This document shows positions 23,272-28,554 of a stretch of DNA of 28,554 bases, piece after piece. Location of the stretch: the NCBI GenBank assembly GCA_002396805.1, contig DGYW01000034.1, positions 1 through 28,554 of the forward strand. The letters are read 5' to 3'. The position numbers were made by a program, and so were the translations under genes. Within the stretch, counting starts at the first letter, position 1, and every line of letters starts with the position of its first letter. This DNA comes from Firmicutes bacterium UBA4996. GTDB taxonomy: Bacteria; Bacillota; Limnochordia; Darwinibacteriales; Darwinibacteriaceae. A model generated the notes under the pieces. It was given only the letters and a program-made list of their open reading frames with translations, did not search any database and was not told where the DNA came from.

Positions 23272-24750
23272 CTATGCAAAGTCTAAGGCTTCCTCTTTCA
23301 GTCGAAATAGCTCTTTGGTCAACTCTTTGACAATTTCTTCGTACTTAGGATCCCCATAGACATTGTTTAGTTCAGCTGGATCATGCTCCAAATCAAATAA
23401 TTCCCACTCGGGAGTCTTCGACTCATCTAGGCTCGCGGAGGCATCTAGCTTTTCTCCGTAATAGTAGATCAACTTATAGCGTTCGGTGCGAATTCCGTAA
23501 TGGGCCCCCACATAATGGTGGGTCAAGTGCATCCAATAACGGTAGTACATGGAAGTGCGCCACTTAGCTGGTTCTTCACCTCTGAGCACCGGACGTAAGG
23601 AAACACCCTGCATATCCCCGGGAATTTCTTCACCGGCATAATCAAGAAAAGTCTCAGCAAAGTCAAGGTTTAGAGCCATCTTGCTGCTGCGACTGCGTGG
23701 GGCGATTTCCCGAGGGTACCGAATCAAAAAAGGCATCCGTAAGGATTCTTCATACATGAAGCGTTTATCATACCAACCATGATCTCCAAGGAAAAAACCT
23801 TGATCCGAAGTGTAAACAACGACCGTATCTTCTGCGATGCCTTCCTCGTCAAGATAATCCAAGATCTGCCCGACACCATCGTCTATCGAAGCCACACAGC
23901 GCAAATAGTCCTTAATATAGCGTTGGTACATCCACTCTTTGATTTCTTGGTGGCTGTTAAAACTAACAGGTTTACCCGTCTCTAAAGGCGTAAGGGTGAA
24001 TCCCTCTAGATCATCTGGAACCTCAATATTACACCAAATGGTCTTTTCAGCTGGTATTTTCAGTTTTAGATCACCATAGTTCATATGACCGTAGACCCGC
24101 ATCTCCGCTTCTTTAGCTGCATTTGATCTGTTCTCATAAGTATCGTTAAAGGTCTCCGGATAAGGAATGGTTTCTCCCTCGTAGAGGTCGACATATTTCT
24201 CTGCAGGAATCCAAGGACGATGTGGCGCCTTATGATGGCACATGAGCATGAAGGGACGCTGGGGATCGCGAGCTCTCAGCCAGTCCAGGGATAGATCAGT
24301 AACGATCTCAGTGGCGTAACCTTGATACTTGACCTCTTCGCCCAGCTTGATCATGGTAGGGTTGCGGTAATCACCTTGATCCGGAAACACATTCCAATAA
24401 TCAAAACCAGTAGGAGAATAGTGGCCACCAATACCTAGATGCCATTTTCCTACGATGGCAGTTTGGTAACCTGCTTGTTGCAATAATTTAGGGAAGGTCT
24501 GTTGGCGACCATCGAGCTTGTCCCCTAAAGTGCGCACTCCGTTGATGTGGGTTTCTTTACCCGTTAGAATAGTGGCACGACTCGGTGCACAGATGGAATT
24601 GGTGCAGAAACAATTTTCTAAAAGCATGCCTTCCTCGGCAAGGCGATCGATGTTAGGAGTATGATTGATCACACTTCCATAGGCACTGATGGCGTGGGCA
24701 GCGTGATCGTCAGACATGATGAAGATAATGTTCGGTCGTCGCGTGTTCAC
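23272..24750 (-). CDS. Type I (formylglycine) sulfatase, cytoplasmic
   Basis: A 492-residue S1-family sulfatase that would hydrolyse sulfate esters of carbohydrates. Seen are the metal-binding DD of IFIMSDDHA near the N-terminus, the modification motif CAPSRATILTG (Cys at about 54 from the chosen start), GKWHLG, HHKAPH, and SDQGFFLGDHGWYDKR in the second half. The Cys must become formylglycine, and no maturase gene is in the window. No signal peptide is present, unlike many sulfatases, so desulfation happens inside the cell. The start is set at GTG 24750 because AGGAAAGG is nine bases away; an ATG three codons earlier is too close to that site. First gene of the operon with the GH109-like gene. 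Confidence 0.92.
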   Translation of the reverse strand: MNTRRPNIIFIMSDDHAAHAISAYGSVINHTPNIDRLAEEGMLLENCFCTNSICAPSRATILTGKETHINGVRTLGDKLDGRQQTFPKLLQQAGYQTAIVGKWHLGIGGHYSPTGFDYWNVFPDQGDYRNPTMIKLGEEVKYQGYATEIVTDLSLDWLRARDPQRPFMLMCHHKAPHRPWIPAEKYVDLYEGETIPYPETFNDTYENRSNAAKEAEMRVYGHMNYGDLKLKIPAEKTIWCNIEVPDDLEGFTLTPLETGKPVSFNSHQEIKEWMYQRYIKDYLRCVASIDDGVGQILDYLDEEGIAEDTVVVYTSDQGFFLGDHGWYDKRFMYEESLRMPFLIRYPREIAPRSRSSKMALNLDFAETFLDYAGEEIPGDMQGVSLRPVLRGEEPAKWRTSMYYRYWMHLTHHYVGAHYGIRTERYKLIYYYGEKLDASASLDESKTPEWELFDLEHDPAELNNVYGDPKYEEIVKELTKELFRLKEEALDFA

Positions 24751-24773
24751 AACAATCATCCTTTCCTGACCTC

Positions 24774-24802
24774 AGTCTAGCACGGATTCTTAGTAGAAAC
24801 AA
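24774..24802 (-). promoter_or_regulatory. Probable promoter of the sulfatase operon
   Basis: On the minus strand TTGTTT (24802-24797) and TAGACT (24779-24774) are 17 bases apart, 24 bases or so before the GTG start. No clear operator palindrome is seen around it. Confidence 0.5.
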
Positions 24803-24845
24803 CCATTTGCCTTCACAAACGCAATGCTTTGGCCATATGTTTCAT

Positions 24846-24853
24846 GTTATAAT
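24846..24853 (+). promoter_or_regulatory. Extended -10 promoter of natAB
   Basis: TG-T-TATAAT spans 24845-24853, an extended -10 element with a perfect TATAAT (24848-24853). The -35 region is weak, as is usual for this class. The ribosome binding site and ATG follow about 30-40 bases later. Confidence 0.6.
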
Positions 24854-24890
24854 AAGGAACAAGGTCAATTGAGAGATGGGAGGACAAGCA

Positions 24891-25844
24891 ATGGATGGTT
24901 TAGAAGTGCGCGGTATCCGAAAAGTCTACGGTGCCACCGCGGTTGTGGATGATGTTTCCTTTCACGCTCCCCAAGGCAGAATTCTAGGAGTACTCGGCCC
25001 CAACGGAGCTGGAAAGACTACTATTATTCGTATGATCATGGGTATTACTGCACCTGATCAAGGAGAGATTTGGTTTACTGATCAAAATCTCCGCACCAAG
25101 GGGGTGCCCCTAGCTACCATCGGTTATTTACCAGAGGAACGGGGTCTTTATAAAGAAGCGAAGGTTTTGAACATTCTCCTCTTTCTCGCTGGTCTAAAGG
25201 ATGTCGCCCCAGATGAGGCCAGAAAGCGAGCCTTACCTTGGCTACGCAAGTTCGGCCTGGAGGATTACGCCAATCGAAAGGTGGAACAACTGTCCAAGGG
25301 TATGGCCCAAAAGGTGCAATTCATCGCCACTGTTTTGCATCAGCCAAAGTTCGTGGTTCTGGACGAACCCTTTTCGGGCTTAGATCCAGTTAGTCAAGAC
25401 CTGTTCAAGGCAGAAATTCGAGCACTGGCCGATTCTGGTGCCACTGTCTTGCTTTCAAGTCACCAGATGAACATAGTAGAGGAACTATGTGATGAGATAT
25501 TCTTAATCCACCAAGGACGCGAAGTGGTTAAAGGAGACCTCCAGTCGATTAAGGAGCAGTACGGAAACTTTAGAGTAAACCTCCTCTCCCCTGCCTCTCC
25601 CACAACTATTTTGGCCACTGAGGTTGTGGAGAGCTATGAACAGCTTAGTGAGTTCCGCTATAGCTACACTCTAGGAGATGGGGTTACACCAGTGCAGTTC
25701 ATGCAACGCTTGCCCCAGGAAATAGAGATTAGGGAGTTGAGTATTAGTCGTCCTTCGTTACATGACATATTCGTGAAAGTAGCTCAAGGAGGTGCCCGGG
25801 ATGAAGGATATTTGGAAGATCGCCAAATGGGAAATTACGCGTAA
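24891..25844 (+). CDS. natA: ABC transporter ATP-binding protein, NatA type
   Basis: The ATPase of an ABC-2 exporter, 317 residues. The Walker A is GPNGAGKTT (36-44), YLPEERGLY stands at the Q-loop position as usual in this subfamily, LSKGMAQKVQ is the signature, VVLDEPFSGLDP the Walker B and LLSSHQ the switch. A C-terminal domain of about 80 residues (DUF4162-like) follows. NatAB of Bacillus exports sodium, but similar pairs move other ions, peptides or drugs, so the symbol reflects family only. ATG 24891 is chosen since GGGAGGACAAGC lies just upstream; the ATG at 24876 falls within the site itself. It overlaps the permease gene by 44 bases. Confidence 0.85.
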   Translation: MDGLEVRGIRKVYGATAVVDDVSFHAPQGRILGVLGPNGAGKTTIIRMIMGITAPDQGEIWFTDQNLRTKGVPLATIGYLPEERGLYKEAKVLNILLFLAGLKDVAPDEARKRALPWLRKFGLEDYANRKVEQLSKGMAQKVQFIATVLHQPKFVVLDEPFSGLDPVSQDLFKAEIRALADSGATVLLSSHQMNIVEELCDEIFLIHQGREVVKGDLQSIKEQYGNFRVNLLSPASPTTILATEVVESYEQLSEFRYSYTLGDGVTPVQFMQRLPQEIEIRELSISRPSLHDIFVKVAQGGARDEGYLEDRQMGNYA

Positions 25845-26997
25845 CCTGACCAACAAACAGTTTATCATTGGACTACTGTTGACGCCGGTGATGATGGCAC
25901 TTTTTGGTGGAGTGCCTCTGTTGCTGGAAAGGTGGAATCAACCCACCATAACAACTTATTATGTAGTGGATGATCTCAATGCACTCGAAAGTGTCCAAAT
26001 GCTTTTACCAGACAACATTCAATTACAAGAGGCGGATGATTCAAGCACGGTAGCCAAGACAGTGCAGGAGACTAAGGCGAGCGGATTCTTTCACCTAGAT
26101 TCTGATTTTTTAGCTAGCGGTGAAATCGATCTGGTGTACAATGATCGTAATAGTGGTGGCTTGAATGCGGTTCAGCGGGCCCTAACAAGCTTTTTGCAGC
26201 AAACCCGCTTGGCTGGTTCGGAAATTGATCCTGAGCAATTAGCCTTTGTGACTGCCACTGCCCAAGTCAGACAGGTTCCCTTAGAAGAAGAATTGGAACC
26301 AAAAACTATGCACATGATTGTATCTGGTGTGTTTACCTTCTTGGTCTTTTTCTTGATAATTACTTCAGGTACTATGCTCATGCAAAGTGCCTTACAGGAA
26401 AAAAGAGACCGTATGGCCGAGGTGGTCTTATCGTCCATTCGCCCAGGTAAACTCATGCAAGGTAAGATCCTAGGCCACTTTGTCTTAGGAATTATCCAAC
26501 TTGGTTTCTGGCTAGCTATAGGTTTACCCGTAGCCAAGTATTTCTTGGATTTTCCCATCCTTGAAGCATTAGCAGCTGTGAACCTTCCGATTATTTTGTT
26601 CTACGGTCTCGGTGGTTACCTGTTGTTTAGCTCGCTTTTTGTGAGTATTGGCTCCACCATGGAAGATCTGCAGAGTGCTAGTAATTCCCAAGGGTTAGTC
26701 GTGATGTTACCCATGCTGTCCTTTTTATTCTTAGGGCCCGTGATCTCTAATCCCGACGGGACAGTTGCTCTCTTTGCTAGTCTGTTTCCCTTTACCAGCC
26801 CCGCGATTATGACGCTGCGTAGTGGTTTAACTACGGTGCCACTTTGGCAAAACCTCGTCGCAGGTGGTCTTTTACTAATCGCCACTTGGGTGACGATTGT
26901 GATGGCAGCGAAGATCTTCCGGATCGGGATGCTCATGTATGGCAAGAACGCCACGATACAAGAAATTTTCAAGTGGCTCCGCTATAAAGAGAACTAA
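25801..26997 (+). CDS. natB: ABC-2 type permease, NatB type
   Basis: The membrane partner of the ATPase upstream, 398 residues. One N-terminal helix (about 20-45) is followed by an external domain of some 130 residues (TTYYVVDDLNALE onward), then six C-terminal helices. VSGVFTFLVFFLIITSGTMLMQSALQEKRDRMAEVVLSSI is the conserved ABC-2 exporter segment, with the cytoplasmic coupling helix in EKRDRMAEV. ATG 25801 has AAGGAGG upstream and overlaps natA by 44 bases. A GTG three codons earlier would destroy that spacing. The gene ends at a strong terminator. Confidence 0.88.
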   Translation: MKDIWKIAKWEITRNLTNKQFIIGLLLTPVMMALFGGVPLLLERWNQPTITTYYVVDDLNALESVQMLLPDNIQLQEADDSSTVAKTVQETKASGFFHLDSDFLASGEIDLVYNDRNSGGLNAVQRALTSFLQQTRLAGSEIDPEQLAFVTATAQVRQVPLEEELEPKTMHMIVSGVFTFLVFFLIITSGTMLMQSALQEKRDRMAEVVLSSIRPGKLMQGKILGHFVLGIIQLGFWLAIGLPVAKYFLDFPILEALAAVNLPIILFYGLGGYLLFSSLFVSIGSTMEDLQSASNSQGLVVMLPMLSFLFLGPVISNPDGTVALFASLFPFTSPAIMTLRSGLTTVPLWQNLVAGGLLLIATWVTIVMAAKIFRIGMLMYGKNATIQEIFKWLRYKEN

Positions 26998-27004
26998 CCA
27001 CCCA

Positions 27005-27035
27005 AAAAGGGAACCAAGCCGGTTCCCTTTTCTTT
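27005..27035. terminator. Bidirectional terminator between natB and mrp
   Basis: AAAAGGGAACC (27005-27015) pairs with GGTTCCCTTTT (27021-27031), an eleven-base stem with a five-base loop. T-rich sequence follows on the plus strand and a T-run on the minus strand, so it serves both convergent units. Confidence 0.9.
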
Positions 27036-27795
27036 ATTCGATTAGTGCTGCAACTTGTTCTAGACCGTAGCTCGCCAATTCTTCCACCTTACCTTGATCA
27101 ACCAAACTGGCGATCACAGGATCAATTGGTAGCTTGGCCAAAACGGGCAGACCGTGGGTTAACGCGATTTGATCAATATGGCTTTCTCCGAAAATACGAT
27201 GACTCGAACCGCAATCTGGGCAGGCAAAGTAGGACATGTTTTCTACCAAACCTATGACAGGAATATTCATTAACTCCGCCATCTTCACTGCCTTGGCCAC
27301 AATCATGGAGACCAGTTCTTGGGGTGAAGTAACAACTACGATACCATCTACAGGAATGGATTGAAAGACCGTCAGGGGCACATCGCCTGTACCAGGTGGC
27401 ATATCAATAAACAGATAATCTATGTCATCCCAGATAACGTCTGTCCAAAACTGCTTCACAGCCCCACCAACTAAAGGACCTCTCCACACTACAGGATCTG
27501 TGTCCTCATCAAGCAATAAATTGATGGACATAACAGAAATTCCGCTCTTACTCTGTGCAGGATGGACACCACGCTCATCCATGGGTGCCTTGCCACTAAT
27601 TCCAAAGGCTTTAGGAATGGAAGGCCCGGTAATATCCCCATCTAGAATACCCACACGATGACCTCTACGATTCATGGCCACCGCTAATAGTGAAGTGACC
27701 AAAGACTTACCTACTCCACCCTTACCACTTACTACCCCGATTACTTTGCCTACTTGGCTAAATTCATTTAGCTCAGCAGCGAACTGGTTACTCAT
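27034..27795 (-). CDS. mrp: Mrp/NBP35-type iron-sulfur cluster carrier ATPase
   Basis: A 253-residue P-loop ATPase of the Mrp/ApbC group, which holds a bridging Fe-S cluster and delivers it to target proteins in the cytoplasm. The deviant Walker A is SGKGGVGKS (23-31). DGDITGPSIP, DMPPGTGDVPLT and the cluster-binding CPDC near residue 192, within FACPDCGSSHRIFG, are all present. The N-terminal MIP18 domain of longer Mrp proteins is absent, as in many anaerobes. ATG follows GAAGGAG. It is a single-gene unit. Confidence 0.93.
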   Translation of the reverse strand: MSNQFAAELNEFSQVGKVIGVVSGKGGVGKSLVTSLLAVAMNRRGHRVGILDGDITGPSIPKAFGISGKAPMDERGVHPAQSKSGISVMSINLLLDEDTDPVVWRGPLVGGAVKQFWTDVIWDDIDYLFIDMPPGTGDVPLTVFQSIPVDGIVVVTSPQELVSMIVAKAVKMAELMNIPVIGLVENMSYFACPDCGSSHRIFGESHIDQIALTHGLPVLAKLPIDPVIASLVDQGKVEELASYGLEQVAALIE

Positions 27796-27893
27796 GACAA
27801 CTACTCCTTCAACTATTGTTTAGCTAACGACTAAGCTATTCGCTACCCTACCCCAACCTCCTGCACTCCATGCGAATTTAGAGCACGGAAAAA

Positions 27894-27914
27894 CCCCACA
27901 TCAGGGATGTGGGG
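27894..27914 (-). terminator. Terminator of the small lipoprotein gene
   Basis: CCCCACATC (27894-27902) pairs with GATGTGGGG (27906-27914), a nine-base stem with a three-base loop. On the minus strand it is followed by TTTTT. It lies 18 bases past the lipoprotein stop and separates that gene from mrp. Confidence 0.88.
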
Positions 27915-27931
27915 TGTGATCTAGTTCAGTT

Positions 27932-28312
27932 TTAGAGAGCAGGCTCCTCGTCGACAGGTAACTTAATGGAGATTTTGATGTCCTTCTTGCCTACATCAGG
28001 AATAGAAATCTCGATACCGATAACTGCCTCTTCTTCGTTTAGGACATCAGCAGCTTCAAACTCGACTTCGGTTTCGCCAGCTAACACAGCGATATCAAAG
28101 CTCTCAAAGGTGAGATCTTCTACGTCCTCGGCAAACAGAAATTCAGGCTCAAACAGACTACCTTTCTTAACTTTTGTAGTCAGTTTTGCATCAGTAAATA
28201 TTTCTTCCTCGAGATCATAGCTTACCTTAATTCCCATAAACGGCAAAATACAACCAGTCAACATTACAGCAGCCAATACAACAGCAGTAAGTAACAGAAT
28301 ATTTCTCTTCAC
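27932..28312 (-). CDS. Small acidic lipoprotein of unknown function
   Basis: From GTG 28312 the protein has about 126 residues: VKRNILLLTAVVLAAVMLTGC gives a lipoprotein signal peptide with lipobox LTGC, so it is lipidated and held on the outer face of the membrane. The mature part is strongly acidic (many Glu and Asp) with alternating hydrophobic positions suggesting a beta-sandwich; ISIPDVGKKDIKISIKLPV near the end forms two such strands. I recognise no family. GTG is chosen because GGAGGTGG precedes it and the hydrophobic core starts right after KR; an ATG 12 codons earlier would spoil the signal peptide. Single-gene unit with its own terminator. Confidence 0.72.
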   Translation of the reverse strand: MKRNILLLTAVVLAAVMLTGCILPFMGIKVSYDLEEEIFTDAKLTTKVKKGSLFEPEFLFAEDVEDLTFESFDIAVLAGETEVEFEAADVLNEEEAVIGIEISIPDVGKKDIKISIKLPVDEEPAL

Positions 28313-28435
28313 TAAACTCCACCTCCATAGGATTTGAGCAACTGTCATTCTCTTAAGGGCCCCTTCAAGAAAAATCAGTTGTCGAAACAGTAATTCGGTG
28401 GAAGTTTAAATATTCCTGCCCGTAGTCACGAGAAA

Positions 28436-28464
28436 AATCCCCGTAAGAAGATCGTACGGGGATT
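28436..28464 (-). terminator. Terminator of the gene entering from the right edge
   Basis: AATCCCCGTA (28436-28445) pairs with TACGGGGATT (28455-28464), a ten-base stem followed by TTTTT on the minus strand. A second inverted repeat, GCTAAC (28474-28479) and GTTAGC (28493-28498), lies between it and the stop at 28515. Confidence 0.82.
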
Positions 28465-28514
28465 GTGATTTGTGCTAACTTGTGAAAATCAGGTTAGCCG
28501 TGATCCTAATCCGA

Positions 28515-28553
28515 CTAGTATTTAGCGTCGACTTCAGCGAAACTAGCGTAACC
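28515..28553 (-). CDS. C-terminal end of a partial gene, possibly an outer-membrane beta-strand
   Basis: The minus strand is open from the right edge to TAG at 28515-28517 and reads GYASFAEVDAKY. Alternating residues and a terminal aromatic resemble the last strand of outer-membrane beta-barrel proteins, but twelve residues cannot prove it. A terminator 50 bases downstream supports a real gene end here. The rest lies outside the window. Confidence 0.4.
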   Translation of the reverse strand, partial: GYASFAEVDAKY

Positions 28554-28554
28554 T

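Noticed and set aside
26172..26558. Reverse-strand frame of 128 codons inside natB
   Set aside because: Basic, low-complexity translation typical of an antisense shadow; no ribosome binding site.
27821..27838. Inverted repeat TAGCT-N8-AGCTA upstream of mrp
   Set aside because: Arms are only five bases and AT-rich, and no clear promoter sits next to it.
1..28554. CRISPR array, insertion sequence, prophage or integrase
   Set aside because: No regularly spaced repeats, transposase, integrase or phage gene can be seen on either strand.

Overview
The window looks like a chromosomal segment of a Firmicutes-type bacterium. Genes are densely packed, ribosome binding sites are strong (AGGAGG/GGGAGG), GTG and TTG starts are used alongside ATG, and the promoters resemble sigma-A sites. 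A partial tRNA-Lys, rodA, a Mrp ATPase and NatAB-type ABC genes fit this. The solute-binding protein has a signal peptide but no lipobox cysteine. A C-terminal fragment at the right edge ends in an aromatic residue with an alternating strand-like pattern. Both would suit a diderm Firmicute such as a member of Limnochordia, but this is inference only.

Left part (1-8.5 kb): a partial tRNA-Lys diverges from rodA (cell elongation). A translationally coupled minus-strand pair follows: a family 4 glycosyltransferase and a large membrane protein with an alkaline-phosphatase-like ectodomain. Next come a small membrane-anchored protein resembling DUF4363, a 63-residue hydrophilic protein with a hairpin over its ribosome binding site, a diacylglycerol-kinase-family lipid kinase, and the threonine-degradation pair tdh-kbl.

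Centre (8.6-21 kb): a soluble receptor-like protein (8603-9460) fuses a dinucleotide-binding Rossmann domain to a chemotaxis-receptor signalling domain. It is followed by a minus-strand run of eleven genes, 20832 down to 9506, headed by a GntR/UTRA repressor. The order is regulator, two CUT1 permeases, solute-binding protein, a stem-loop, ADP-ribosylglycohydrolase-family protein, class I aldolase, zinc polyol/sugar dehydrogenase, FGGY kinase, MFS transporter, iron alcohol dehydrogenase and a TIM-barrel isomerase/epimerase. Read together they suggest uptake and deglycosylation, oxidation or epimerisation, phosphorylation, aldol cleavage, aldehyde reduction and product export. The substrate is not recognisable. 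Two TTGTA/TACAA palindromes in the leader look like TreR-type operators for the GntR protein.

Right part (21-28.5 kb): a second minus-strand operon encodes a cytoplasmic formylglycine-type sulfatase, a protein that strongly resembles the NAD-dependent glycosidases of family GH109 (alpha-N-acetylgalactosaminidase), and a TIGR01212-type radical SAM protein coupled to it by a TAATG junction. This suggests intracellular processing of sulfated amino-sugar oligosaccharides. After that come natAB, mrp, a small acidic lipoprotein and the end of one more gene. Rho-independent terminators separate most units. I found no insertion sequence, prophage, CRISPR array or rRNA, and no gene-free stretch exceeds about 300 bases.
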